A stretch of 64,000 bases of DNA from a candidate division Zixibacteria bacterium HGW-Zixibacteria-1. GTDB taxonomy: Bacteria; Zixibacteria; MSB-5A5; GN15; PGXB01. Positions 44,363-53,978 of the stretch are shown here, in pieces. The notes beneath the pieces were generated by a model. It was not told where the DNA came from, did no database searches, and saw only the letters and a program-made list of their open reading frames with translations. The position numbers and the translations under genes were made by a program. The stretch is from NCBI GenBank assembly GCA_002838945.1, contig PGXB01000011.1, positions 1 to 64,000 of the forward strand, read 5' to 3'. How positions within the stretch are numbered: position 1 is the first letter of the stretch; each line of letters opens with the position of its first letter.

Positions 44363-45301
44363 TCATACATCCTTCCTGGTCAGTTTTCTGAAGATATCTT
44401 CGAGAGAAGTCTCCTCGCGTTTTATTTCCATCAGCACGGAATGATTCTCGACGCAAAGATTGAATATTTTCTCGCGGGGATCGAGACTCTTGTCAGTTTC
44501 CAGATCCAGCTCAACAAAATCGGTGCCCAGAGGCTTGCTGTTGACAATGCGCTCCACCCCTTCAAGCTGAAGAATCTTTTCATTAAAAGAAGCGATATTC
44601 CCCTTAACCTGCAGGGATATCTTCGTCTTACCTTCAAACGATGCCTGCAATTCCCCTGGGGTCCCATCCGCCACAATACTGCCCTCGTTAATAATCAAAA
44701 CCCGGTTACAGGTGGCTTCCACTTCCGGAAGAATATGCGAGCAAAGAATAATTGTCTTTTCCCGGCCGAGTTCCCTTATTAGATTTCGAATTTCGATAAT
44801 CTGGTTGGGATCCAAACCGACCGTAGGTTCGTCAAGAATCAGGATCTCCGGATCGTGAATAAGCGCCTGGGCCAGGCCCACCCGCTGGCGAAAACCTTTT
44901 GACAGCTCACCGATTTGTTTGCCGGTCACACTGCTGAGGCCGCAGATCCCGACCACTTCTTTGATCCGTTTTCCATTGGCCGAGGCGGTTTCGCGACGCA
45001 TCTCGCGGACGAAACTGATATAATCGACCACATTCATTTCCGGGTAAAGAGGAGCGTTTTCCGGCAGATAGCCGATTCTCTTGCGCACCTCCAATGATTC
45101 GGTCATAATATCGTAATTATCAACGGTAACCGAACCGGTTGAAGGCGACAAATAACAGGTGATTATTCTGACAGTGGTACTTTTGCCGGCGCCATTGGGG
45201 CCAAGAAATCCAACGACAGTTCCTTTTTCAATATCGAATGAAACATTATTAACGGCCAGGGTAGGACCGTAGTATTTGGTCAAATTTTTTACCGATATCA
45301 T
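44363..45301 (-). CDS. ABC transporter ATP-binding protein (GldA-like)
   Basis: A 312-aa ATPase: Walker A GPNGAGKST at ~38-46, signature LSKGFRQRVGLAQAL, Walker B ILILDEPTVGLDPNQ and the H-loop CSHILPEVE. A ~90-residue C-terminal regulatory domain follows (GKTKISLQVKGNIASFNEKI). First gene of a four-gene minus-strand operon with tightly overlapping starts and stops (ATPase, permease, GldG-like, DUF4340). The likely role is an exporter or cell-surface machine. Confidence 0.92.
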   Translation of the reverse strand: MISVKNLTKYYGPTLAVNNVSFDIEKGTVVGFLGPNGAGKSTTVRIITCYLSPSTGSVTVDNYDIMTESLEVRKRIGYLPENAPLYPEMNVVDYISFVREMRRETASANGKRIKEVVGICGLSSVTGKQIGELSKGFRQRVGLAQALIHDPEILILDEPTVGLDPNQIIEIRNLIRELGREKTIILCSHILPEVEATCNRVLIINEGSIVADGTPGELQASFEGKTKISLQVKGNIASFNEKILQLEGVERIVNSKPLGTDFVELDLETDKSLDPREKIFNLCVENHSVLMEIKREETSLEDIFRKLTRKDV

Positions 45302-45702
45302 ATTTCACTCAAATGTTTAACAAGTATCATTTAGCTGTTCAAAATACAAAATTATTCCGGTTTGTCAAGCTCCGGCAATTTTTCTTATACTCGATTGGAA
45401 CAAGCCGGTTCCCAAATATTTTATTTATATAATCCATTTACCGGCAACATATTATCTGGGATTTGCTTTTTATTGTGGGATTGCGTCAATCAAGCTTAAA
45501 CTGGCGGCCGCGCATTTTCTTTCCGTCAGTCAGGGTTTGCTCCTGATAATAATCAATAGTATTAAATTGTCCGCTCCGGGTCAATTTTTGACCAAAATTA
45601 TCATGATTAAATCTACTATACGCAGAAAATATCAATTAAAAAATATTAATCTAATTTTACCAATTTATATAACGTATGCTATTGTGAAAACCGGTAAAAG
45701 GC
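45302..45702. other. Upstream region of two divergent genes, no gene seen
   Basis: About 400 AT-rich bases between the gld operon start and the promoter of the next gene. A short open frame here (45537-45725) has no ribosome site or family resemblance. I see no RNA gene; the region must contain the gld promoter on the minus strand. Confidence 0.4.
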
Positions 45703-45731
45703 TTGACAGAAGCGGCTTTTGGTGATATATT
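45703..45731 (+). promoter_or_regulatory. Near-consensus sigma-70-type promoter of the cohesin-like protein gene
   Basis: TTGACA (45703-45708) with a 17-base spacer and TATATT (45726-45731). Transcription would start near 45738 and leave a leader of about 165 bases before the ATG at 45906. Confidence 0.65.
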
Positions 45732-45905
45732 AAAGTGCTTGAAGTAGATATTTTGATTTACCCATCTTTGTATTTACTTGTTGCTTGGTCTAATTAAGGT
45801 CTGACTGACGGACAAATAAAAAATTGACCTAAGTAACAAAGTCGAGGCAAGATTTCTTAATATTTTTCCCCTTTTTATAAAAGCGACAAAATACTGGAGA
45901 ATAAA

Positions 45906-48488
45906 ATGAGGCATACAGGATTTTTATCCCTGACATTTTTAATCTGGCTCATGTTTGGGACAGCGGGGGCTATGACTGTTGAACCATACATTAATCCCGC
46001 CTATTTGTGGGATGATGGTGGAACAATGGCTATTCGGGCCGGCCAGAATTTCGAAATTGAGATCCAAATGGACAATCCTGATGGTTTCAGCAGGTCCGGA
46101 ATGAGTATTCCGTTAAGATTTTATATGACCGGTGATGTTACCAGTTGGACAAACTTGGGATATGAAGGCGTCAACGGCTTTGAACAGGGAAGCTCATGGT
46201 GGGCACTGATTAACTTGTTCACCCCATTTAGCTGGGATGGCAATATTGCCGACACCATTAACTGGACAGGAAGCGGCATCTCGGGCATGCCGGATGGAGC
46301 GCCTATACTGACTCGGCTCAAATACAAGTTCAATATTTCCGTCGAATTGTCGCAGGACGCCACCTTTTGTGTCGATTCCTGTTCCATACCAAATATGGTA
46401 CCTCCCGGAAAGTTTGACTGGCTATTTGAGGATCCGTCACCCGGTTTTGGGGGTCCTTATTGCTGGCCGGTAAAGAGCAGCTGCCATGTACCGCAGTTTT
46501 CCAACTGCCCTACGAGCGACATCAGTCAAGATTTTGACACTCAATTCACTTATGATTTTAATACCCCATTAGCCTTCGAGCCTGTCTTCAGTCTGATATC
46601 GGGCCCGGGGAGTATTAATCCTGCGACAGGCGTCTGGACATTCAATCCGACCTGTGATGATGTAGGTTCGCATGATGTGGTTGTGGGTCTGGTTGACAAT
46701 TCATGTCCCATTCCGCCAACGACCTGTGAGTTCACTATCACGGTAACCGACACTCCGCCGGTGATAAGCGGACCGTGCGGCGAAACCGCCCTGATTTACT
46801 CCGAAATGACAAATACCATAATTTTCGACGCCACTGATGCCGATATCGGGGACGTCATTACCTGGAATGTCACTGCTTATCCTCCACTTACCGGCGCTGT
46901 TTCAATAACTCAGGATGGGGTCTTATCCATTACGCCTGATATCACAGACGAGGGCACGGTAGCATTTGAAGTCTATGCGACCGATTGCTCCGGTCAAAGT
47001 ACTATTTGTGAATTTACTGCAGAAATTATCGGTATGAGTTTCTTTGCGATAAAAATCGAGAAGGTTCATGGCCAGCTTCAAGGGCACCATGCTTATGTGG
47101 ATGTCATCAATTCGGGAGGGGCGGAAATTCTCCATGGATTTGATTTTCTTATCGGTTACGATCCGTCGGCTCTGAATTTTGTGGCTGGAATGCCCGGTCC
47201 GTTATTTTCCAGACCGGGAACCTTTGAGTGGGAATATTTCACATACCGATATAATTATTTGGGTAATTGCGGCGCCGGCTGTCCCAGCGGAGTTCTCCGG
47301 GTCGTTGGTATGGCAGAATATAATGACGGTGCGCATCACCCCAATTTGATGGTGCTGCCGTCTGATATGGTTCTGTTTACCCTGGATTTTCTTGTTTCCA
47401 GCGACTACAATTTGGGCGGTATGTTCGTACCCATAAATTTCTTCTGGATGGACTGCGGCGATAATGCCATTGCGTTCCATTATAGAGGCGGCAATCCTCT
47501 GGATATTCAAACGGGGTTTTCCAATATGGTTTTTCAGTATGGCGGGGGTACGATTTATGATCCATACCATGAAATAACCAATACCAATACCGGTTTTCCT
47601 ACTTTTACCGGCGCCCAGGCAGACTGTTTCACCAATAATGATCCGACCAAGCCGGCACCGGTTCCATTCGTTAACTTATATGGCGGGGGAATTGATATTA
47701 TTTCCCCGAATGAGATCGATTTGCGGGCCGATGTCAACCTGAACGGTGTGGCTTATGAAATCGCCGATGCGGTCGTGTTTACCAATTATTTTATATATGG
47801 CCCGGCCGCTTTCACGGTCAACTTTGAAGGCCAAAAGGCGGCGACGGAAGTGAACGGTGATGGCATAGCGCTGACGGTTGCCGATCTGGTTTACCTGATT
47901 CGTGTCATTGTCGGGGATGCTCTTCCGCTTCCCAAAGTGGCGCCGGACATATTATTGAATGCCGTTGCGGACGGGCAGACGGTCACGCTTGATGCCGAAA
48001 TAGGCGCCGCCTATTTTATCTTTGACGGCGTGGTCCCGGTGTCGCTGGGTGCAGATGCATCAGGGATGCAGTTGGCCGTCAACAGTGCCGACGGAAGAAC
48101 GGTGGCGCTGCTGTACAGTTTTGAAAAGGATTTTACCGCTTCCGGTCAGGTCCTTAATACACCCGGAAATCTGGTCAGTGTGGAAGCGGCCGACTACAAC
48201 GGCAATACCTTTAAAACGGCGATAGTTCCCGGCGGATTCAGCATCCGTAATTATCCTAATCCCTTCAATCCGGTCACAACTCTGGAAATGAGTCTGCCGG
48301 CTGCGAGCGACTGGAATATCAGTTTATTCAATATTAACGGGCAAAGGGTCGCGTCATTCGACGGCCGCAGCGAGGCCGGTGTCGTCAGTGTCGTTTGGGA
48401 TGCTTCAAAATTTGCCTCGGGTATATATTTCTATCAGGCCCGGGCCGGAAATTTCTCGGCTACCGAGAAACTTATGTTAGTGAAATGA
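45906..48488 (+). CDS. Exported protein with Ig-like, cohesin-like, dockerin-like and C-terminal sorting-type domains
   Basis: An 860-aa exported protein. Signal segment at residues 5-22 (FLSLTFLIWLMFGTAGAM). Residues ~200-370 contain two putative-Ig-like segments (ISGPGSINPATGVWTFNPTC; ISQDGVLSITPDITDEG variants). Residues ~375-560 resemble a cohesin (FAIKIEKVHGQLQGHHAYVDV, YDPSALNFVAGMPG). Residues ~605-680 carry two dockerin-like calcium loops (ADVNLNGVAYEIADAVVFTNY; EVNGDGIALTVADLVYLIRV). It ends in a type-IX-like CTD: IRNYPNPFNPVTTLEMSLP...GIYFYQARAGNFSATEKLMLVK. It is probably surface-anchored and able to bind partner proteins. A terminator follows. Confidence 0.78.
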   Translation: MRHTGFLSLTFLIWLMFGTAGAMTVEPYINPAYLWDDGGTMAIRAGQNFEIEIQMDNPDGFSRSGMSIPLRFYMTGDVTSWTNLGYEGVNGFEQGSSWWALINLFTPFSWDGNIADTINWTGSGISGMPDGAPILTRLKYKFNISVELSQDATFCVDSCSIPNMVPPGKFDWLFEDPSPGFGGPYCWPVKSSCHVPQFSNCPTSDISQDFDTQFTYDFNTPLAFEPVFSLISGPGSINPATGVWTFNPTCDDVGSHDVVVGLVDNSCPIPPTTCEFTITVTDTPPVISGPCGETALIYSEMTNTIIFDATDADIGDVITWNVTAYPPLTGAVSITQDGVLSITPDITDEGTVAFEVYATDCSGQSTICEFTAEIIGMSFFAIKIEKVHGQLQGHHAYVDVINSGGAEILHGFDFLIGYDPSALNFVAGMPGPLFSRPGTFEWEYFTYRYNYLGNCGAGCPSGVLRVVGMAEYNDGAHHPNLMVLPSDMVLFTLDFLVSSDYNLGGMFVPINFFWMDCGDNAIAFHYRGGNPLDIQTGFSNMVFQYGGGTIYDPYHEITNTNTGFPTFTGAQADCFTNNDPTKPAPVPFVNLYGGGIDIISPNEIDLRADVNLNGVAYEIADAVVFTNYFIYGPAAFTVNFEGQKAATEVNGDGIALTVADLVYLIRVIVGDALPLPKVAPDILLNAVADGQTVTLDAEIGAAYFIFDGVVPVSLGADASGMQLAVNSADGRTVALLYSFEKDFTASGQVLNTPGNLVSVEAADYNGNTFKTAIVPGGFSIRNYPNPFNPVTTLEMSLPAASDWNISLFNINGQRVASFDGRSEAGVVSVVWDASKFASGIYFYQARAGNFSATEKLMLVK

Positions 48489-48512
48489 AGCGAATATAAT
48501 CAGCTAACATGC

Positions 48513-48546
48513 TAAAGGACAGCCACTTCGGCTGTCCTTTTTTATA
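48513..48546 (+). terminator. Rho-independent terminator (shared convergent end)
   Basis: A stem AAAGGACAGCC / GGCTGTCCTTT with an ACTTC-type loop followed by TTTTTTATATTTTT on the plus strand. It serves the gene ending at 48488 and may also stop the convergent gene ending at 48557. Confidence 0.75.
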
Positions 48547-48556
48547 TTTTTGGATT

Positions 48557-50842
48557 TTAATATTCGACCAGTTCGGTTGCGGCCCGGACGACATGTTTCG
48601 TCATAGGCAAACAGATTTCATCGCCGTCAAGGCCGTAGGCCACGCGGCAGTCCTGGGCATGGAGAACCCTGATGGGCGCGTCAAGATAATCGAACCAATG
48701 TTCCGAAATATAGGCTGAGATGGTTGGTCCGACACCGCCATAAAATCGGTCCTCGGAGACAATTAACACCCGGGAACAGTCTTTCACATTTTGACCAATC
48801 GTCTCCCAATCAACCGGCTTGACCGTGCGAAGATCAATAACCCGTGCCTTGATGCCGTTCTTGGCAAGCAATTCAGCGGCTTTGAGGGACATGGGAGCCT
48901 GAATACCGTAACTGATTATCAGCACATCTTCGTTTTCGCTATTATATACTTTGGCGCTGCCAAATGGGATCAACTCATCGATTGGAGGGAATTTGGCCAG
49001 AATATTGTAGCCTTCCCAGTCGCGGCGGTTATACAGCGCCACCGCTTCGCAATGCAACACCGGATCACCGGAGACAAAGGCGGTTCTCAGGAGGCCGACC
49101 GAATCGGCAGAATTAGAGGGGATCAGGACATGAAGCCCCGGAATATTTATGAATGCCCCAAGGTTGGCTTCGGAGTGCCACATGGCCCCGGCGCCCTGTT
49201 TGTAGCCGCCATAGGAGGTCCTGATAATCATCGGCATCCTGACTTTGGCATTGGATCTCTGGTAGGCGGTGGCGATACGATCCTTCAATTGCTGATAGCC
49301 TGGTGACATATAGTCAATGAACTGTATTTCCGGAAAAGGAAGGCGCCCCTGGTAGGCATGACCGATGGCGCGTCCAAGGATACCGGCCTCGTCGAGCGGG
49401 GTATTAAAGACACGCTTGGGGCCAAAGGCTCTTTGAAGACTCTGTGTGGTCAGGAAAACGCCGCCTTTACCTCTGAGATTGTCGAGAACTTTCGAACCTT
49501 TGGCAAAGGATTCGACCGGGAAATCGGCAACATCTTCGCCGAACAGGATCGTGTCATCAGACATTATAAACAGATCGAACAGGGTATAATTTATCGCTTT
49601 ACGGAGCGTCATCGGAGGCTGATCTTCCGGCAAGGTCATAGTGTCAAAAATGCCGCGTTCATAAAACTCAAGATATTTGTCAATTCTATGCCGACGCTTA
49701 TTTTCGACCAGTTTTTTCCATCGATCTTCGGCCTTATTCCGATCGTAGCTGTAAACTTTGCCGAGAACATCACGGGGCGTTTTATATTTTATATCGGCGG
49801 TTACCTCATTGGAGACGCGTCGTACCTCTTCATCAACTTCATCGAAGATGCCGACCAGTTCCTCGGGGGTAAAGAGACCATCTTCCACGAAAGTTTCCGC
49901 CGTTTTGCGTAATGGATCATTGGTAATATGATAGTCCTGCTGCTGCAATTCCATGTAATGTGACTGATCGTCGGAAGCGGAATGAGATTCCAGCCTGACA
50001 ACGGTTATATTAAGCAACGCGGGTCCCTTACCGGAACGGACATATTCAGCCGCGGCTTTAACTTCTTTGATTGACTCTTTGATATCGGTCCCGTTAAAGC
50101 TCTTAATTAACAGCCCGAAGCGCTTGAATCCTTCGAAACAAGTGGTCGGATTGCCCTCCGGAAACTGCTCGTTGACACTGGTGGCAATGGCCCAGCCACA
50201 GTTATAAATGGCAAAAATGTTGGGTGTTGACCCGAAGGCGGAATAAAAAACGGCTCGTCCGAATTCGGGGGAAGAGGTCGAACCTTCACCGATGGCGCAA
50301 TAGACGACCGAGTCGGACTTAAATCGACCGCCGGGGAATTCCGAATCGTCGCTGATCGGCAACTTATTTTTGATGGCGTCTCCGAGGCCGGCGGCCTCGA
50401 GAGCATGGGAACCGGTGGGTGAAGCCTGCGGGAGGATTGACAATTCGGGGTAATTGGAATGCGACGGCTGCAACATGCCGCCGGTGACCTGGTTGCGGAC
50501 ATCACCGACCGCTTCCATTATTTTTTCACTTATAGCAACGCCCCGATGCATATCAAAGGCCTTGTTCCGGTAATAGCCGACATGCGGATCTGTCGGTCGG
50601 AGAATTTCGGCTGCCACTACATCTATAAGCTCTTTACCGCCGCATCCGATGACAAATTTGCAGACGCCTTTCCTCAGAAGCAGCTTTTCCTCAAGCTCTA
50701 TTCGTCTCGCCAGAACCATCGAGCGATACATCTTCTGCAGAATATTCCGGGTTAACCCGCCATACTCCTCGAAATCAATATTTTTTTTGCTTTTGGGCGG
50801 AGGCAATTGTCCGACCCAATCCCTGACCTCATAATATGCCAA
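48557..50842 (-). CDS. 2-oxoacid dehydrogenase E1, fused alpha and beta subunits
   Basis: About 761 aa. I use the TTG at 50842 because GGAGG stands seven bases before it and the frame upstream gives an unlikely hydrophobic start. The N-half (residues ~35-350) is E1-alpha: MVLARRIELEEKLLLRK, then the thiamine-diphosphate motif YCAIGEGSTSSPEFGRAVFYSAFG...IYNCGWAIAT, where the usual GDG is GEG. The C-half (~430-761) is E1-beta: TLRKAINYTLFDLFIMSDDTILFGEDV, FNTPLDEAGILGRAIG, FIDYMSPGYQQL. It probably decarboxylates a branched-chain or related 2-oxoacid. No E2 or E3 gene is nearby. Confidence 0.82.
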   Translation of the reverse strand: MAYYEVRDWVGQLPPPKSKKNIDFEEYGGLTRNILQKMYRSMVLARRIELEEKLLLRKGVCKFVIGCGGKELIDVVAAEILRPTDPHVGYYRNKAFDMHRGVAISEKIMEAVGDVRNQVTGGMLQPSHSNYPELSILPQASPTGSHALEAAGLGDAIKNKLPISDDSEFPGGRFKSDSVVYCAIGEGSTSSPEFGRAVFYSAFGSTPNIFAIYNCGWAIATSVNEQFPEGNPTTCFEGFKRFGLLIKSFNGTDIKESIKEVKAAAEYVRSGKGPALLNITVVRLESHSASDDQSHYMELQQQDYHITNDPLRKTAETFVEDGLFTPEELVGIFDEVDEEVRRVSNEVTADIKYKTPRDVLGKVYSYDRNKAEDRWKKLVENKRRHRIDKYLEFYERGIFDTMTLPEDQPPMTLRKAINYTLFDLFIMSDDTILFGEDVADFPVESFAKGSKVLDNLRGKGGVFLTTQSLQRAFGPKRVFNTPLDEAGILGRAIGHAYQGRLPFPEIQFIDYMSPGYQQLKDRIATAYQRSNAKVRMPMIIRTSYGGYKQGAGAMWHSEANLGAFINIPGLHVLIPSNSADSVGLLRTAFVSGDPVLHCEAVALYNRRDWEGYNILAKFPPIDELIPFGSAKVYNSENEDVLIISYGIQAPMSLKAAELLAKNGIKARVIDLRTVKPVDWETIGQNVKDCSRVLIVSEDRFYGGVGPTISAYISEHWFDYLDAPIRVLHAQDCRVAYGLDGDEICLPMTKHVVRAATELVEY

Positions 50843-50976
50843 CTTTATCCTCCATAGCGACTTTCCGAACTTAAGAAAATTATACGGCAATGGGTAAATG
50901 TATATTGGCCGCAAAAGGTTGTAAAGGGGAAAAGTGATCTTGAGAAACAGCCCGGTTTTTTGATTTAAAGAGAAAA

Positions 50977-51015
50977 ACGCCCTCATCGGCAGAAACAATC
51001 GACAATGAGGGCGTA
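50977..51015 (-). terminator. Rho-independent terminator of the barrel-protein gene
   Basis: A stem of CGCCCTCAT pairing with ATGAGGGCG (about 50980-50988 with 51006-51014), followed on the minus strand by TTTTTCTCTTT. It starts about 8 bases beyond the stop at 51022. Confidence 0.7.
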
Positions 51016-51021
51016 AATATT

Positions 51022-51939
51022 CTAAAAATTATAGACAAAATCAATAATAGGAAAACCGATTGCAGGCATATCTTCGCCGAAAGTATTGAAGAATCCAAGA
51101 TCGATGGACATTTGTTCGCCAAACAATCTGACGCCATATGAAATTAACGGATTATCGGTGCCAGGGAAGACCCAGTTCTCGCTGACAAAAGCGGCCCTTC
51201 GAGCGAAACGATATTCGCCGCCGACCATTACCGCCGGTTTGTCAGCCAACTCGTCATCGACAAAACCATAACCGAGACCAAAAGAAATGCTCTTATCGGG
51301 CGTGCCATATGTCCCCGTACCGAATATAATGCCGACGGCCATGGCATCATCATTATCCCAATCATATGCTTTGGGAATTCTGAAAATTAATCCGCTCACG
51401 GCCAGGCTGAAGTTCTCAACGGCAGCGACTCCTATTTTCGGTGTAAAATACATTATTTGCTTGTCAATATCGATTCCGGGGATAATTGTTATTCCTGCAC
51501 CCATAGTAATATTATCAGTTATTCCATAAGCAACACTGGGAAAGAATATATAGATGTCATTAAAATATCCTTCGCCTTTTCTCAACATGCGTCCGGTGGG
51601 TGATAGAAACATCCTAGTCTGATTGGGGTTGGGAAACCAATAGGTGCCTTCCTTCAGGGAACTTGAGGCAATTTCACGGATTTCTTTGATATCGCTGATT
51701 TTGATATCCGTGGTTCCAAGTTCCGATTGGAATACAACCTCATCATCTTTTATTTCCAAAATGCGGCCCATCATCTGCGAACCGCCCCTGGAAATAATAA
51801 TCTGAGTGACTCCTTCTTCGGGTAATCTCAATTCTCCCTTGTAATTGCCCTTTTCTCCGGCCGATATGATGGAACAAGCCAAAATTAGCAGCAAAAAGGC
51901 CAGCAAAGTTGTCTTTCTGACGAAGACGGATTTTTTCAT
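51022..51939 (-). CDS. Outer-membrane beta-barrel-like protein
   Basis: A 305-aa exported protein: signal segment (TTLLAFLLLILACSIISAG), then a small N-terminal beta domain (GGSQMMGRILEIKDDEVVFQSELGTTDIKISDIKEI), which resembles an SH3-like or LSM-like strand set. Beyond ~100 the protein is rich in alternating aromatic/hydrophobic strands (SVAYGITDNITMGAGITIIPG, SISFGLGYGFVDDE, YGVRLFGEQMSIDLGFFNTFG) and ends in VYNF, a C-terminal aromatic as in BAM substrates. It is not assigned to a known family; a pore or scaffold protein is possible. Own terminator downstream. Confidence 0.6.
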   Translation of the reverse strand: MKKSVFVRKTTLLAFLLLILACSIISAGEKGNYKGELRLPEEGVTQIIISRGGSQMMGRILEIKDDEVVFQSELGTTDIKISDIKEIREIASSSLKEGTYWFPNPNQTRMFLSPTGRMLRKGEGYFNDIYIFFPSVAYGITDNITMGAGITIIPGIDIDKQIMYFTPKIGVAAVENFSLAVSGLIFRIPKAYDWDNDDAMAVGIIFGTGTYGTPDKSISFGLGYGFVDDELADKPAVMVGGEYRFARRAAFVSENWVFPGTDNPLISYGVRLFGEQMSIDLGFFNTFGEDMPAIGFPIIDFVYNF

Positions 51940-52149
51940 GGCGGTATCTCCCAGAAATTAAATTTGTGTATTAAGAACTTAGCCGTTGATAATTATGAAA
52001 TTACTATTGATCCTCCATCCTGTAATTCTTGACAAATCGTTGATTTTTATTAATTTGTACTAATAATATGCATTCGGGAGACTTCTGCCGCAAGCAAAAA
52101 AACCGGCTTATTTGAAAATATTTCGACTGCTAAAGAGAGGCTTTGGATA

Positions 52150-53928
52150 ATGTTGACAAATAAAAAAATAACAACTGCGGCTGTTTTTTCAGCGATCGTA
52201 TTCTTTTCATTTCTTATTGGCATTCCTGCTTATTCATCGGACAGTTTTGATATTAATGATTCTCAAGCACGGCTTGAGTACCAACGCTCGATTCCGATTA
52301 CAAGCTGGCCGGCGCATATCGGCGGCCATCCAACCGGTTTTGCCGAATGGCGGGCCATAACAGGTGATCCCGGCCCATTCCTGGTCGATTTAGTCAAGAG
52401 AAGTTCATCGGCAGTTAAAGGTGATGCCGGAACCTTTTGCATTTTCGTCAATAATAGTCTCTATCCTTTAATCCAGGGTTCACTTGATACATATATTAGT
52501 GATCTCAATATTGACGGCTATGAAGTTAAGCTCTATCAGACATCAGGCGGCACAGTTCAAAATTTCAGACAATTTCTCATTGATGAGTACAACGACGGCA
52601 TGGTCGGTTATAATTTAATAGGAGATTTTCCGGTGCCATGGTACGAAACAAATTGCTGGGAAAGCTATGATTCATTTCCGATTGATTTATATTATATGGA
52701 TCTGGACGGTATCTGGCAGGACACCGATGCAAACGGGCTTTTCGATTCGCATACCGGCGACCTGGGGCCGGAGGTCTGGATGGGACGATTGACCGCGTCA
52801 CCGATGACTCTCTATGGCGCCACTGAGGCAGGCCTCATTAACAATTATTTTGCCAAAAATCACAGCTATCGCACAGGGCAGCACTTTCTGAGTAATCGAG
52901 GGCTGGCTTACATAGATGACGACTGGGCCTATTGGGACCTGGAATGGGGCGGTGCCGTCGGTATGGTTTATGACAGCATGGTGATTATTTCCGACGGGGC
53001 GGCAACGATTGCGACCGATTATGAGCACCGCCTGACCGAAAATTATGAATCCATTTTGCTCTGTGCTCACTCCTGGCCGAACGGCCACTCCTTCAAAATA
53101 GGCGATCAGTGGACCGGCGGCGACACTTATGTCCATGAGGTAATTACAATCGATCCGGTCGCGCATTTTTATAATATGTTCGCCTGTTCCAACGGCCGTT
53201 ATGTCGAATACGATTATATGACAGGGTGGTATATATTCTGCAACAGCCACGGGCTGGCCTCGATTGGCAGTTCCAAGACCGGTTCGATGCTTTATTTCGA
53301 ATATTTTTACGGGCCCTTCAGTCAGGGGCGGACTGTCGGGGAGGCCTTTTATGACTGGTTCGGAACAATCGCCGGCTGGGGATTTCCGCAGGATGATATC
53401 TGCTGGTTTTACGGCATGACACTCTGCGGCGACCCGACCTTGAAACACCTCGAGCCCGCTGCGGTTGCCATTATTACCGAGTCGCTCGGCGAAGGTGAGT
53501 TGAATATGGCCTACTGCGACACGGTTGAAGCCAACGGCGGAACCCCGCCATATGTTTTTACGATGGCAAGCGGCGCTCTGCCGGGGGGCGTTTCTCTTGA
53601 CAGCCTGACTGGAATCATTGAGGGCTCCTGCGATCAAGCGGGGACATTTGCGTGCGATATTCAGGTGCATGATTCCGGTATCCCGATTCAGACTGACTTG
53701 AAGCATTACAGCATCAAGATTGGTTATATCTGCGGCGACGTCAACGGCGATCATCTGGTTAATATTCTCGATGTGACTTATCTCGTCAGTTTCCTGTACA
53801 AGGGCGGATCGGAGCCGCAGAATACGATGGCGGCCGACGTCGATGGATCAGGGGCGGTTAATCTGCTCGATGTTACGCGGATGATTGCATATTTATATAA
53901 AAGCGGCTCACCTCTGGAGTGTTTATAG
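52150..53928 (+). CDS. Exported caspase-fold (C25-like) protein with dockerin module
   Basis: A 592-aa exported protein. Signal segment (TAAVFSAIVFFSFLIGIPAYSS). The central part (~80-430) resembles the gingipain-type C25 fold: IVxYNLIGDFPVPWYET-type strand, the His in ESILLCAHSWPNGHSF and the Cys in FYNMFACSNGRYVE, in the order His then Cys of clan CD peptidases. Then a putative-Ig segment (GGTPPYVFTMASGALPGGVSLDSLTG), and a C-terminal dockerin pair: CGDVNGDHLVNILDVTYLVSFLYKGG and ADVDGSGAVNLLDVTRMIAYLY. It is therefore a predicted secreted cysteine peptidase that can dock to a cohesin. Catalytic residues need checking. Confidence 0.7.
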   Translation: MLTNKKITTAAVFSAIVFFSFLIGIPAYSSDSFDINDSQARLEYQRSIPITSWPAHIGGHPTGFAEWRAITGDPGPFLVDLVKRSSSAVKGDAGTFCIFVNNSLYPLIQGSLDTYISDLNIDGYEVKLYQTSGGTVQNFRQFLIDEYNDGMVGYNLIGDFPVPWYETNCWESYDSFPIDLYYMDLDGIWQDTDANGLFDSHTGDLGPEVWMGRLTASPMTLYGATEAGLINNYFAKNHSYRTGQHFLSNRGLAYIDDDWAYWDLEWGGAVGMVYDSMVIISDGAATIATDYEHRLTENYESILLCAHSWPNGHSFKIGDQWTGGDTYVHEVITIDPVAHFYNMFACSNGRYVEYDYMTGWYIFCNSHGLASIGSSKTGSMLYFEYFYGPFSQGRTVGEAFYDWFGTIAGWGFPQDDICWFYGMTLCGDPTLKHLEPAAVAIITESLGEGELNMAYCDTVEANGGTPPYVFTMASGALPGGVSLDSLTGIIEGSCDQAGTFACDIQVHDSGIPIQTDLKHYSIKIGYICGDVNGDHLVNILDVTYLVSFLYKGGSEPQNTMAADVDGSGAVNLLDVTRMIAYLYKSGSPLECL

Positions 53929-53978
53929 ATTATTTTCCGCACGGCGCGGGATTGTTTTTCTTTTTGAGCGATACATCC

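Noticed and set aside
45537-45725. Small open frame upstream of the cohesin-like gene
   Set aside because: No ribosome site, AT-rich composition, and it overlaps the promoter -35 region.
52798-53754. Long open frame antisense to the dockerin-peptidase gene
   Set aside because: The sense gene has a signal peptide, a caspase-like fold and dockerins; the antisense frame shows none of these.
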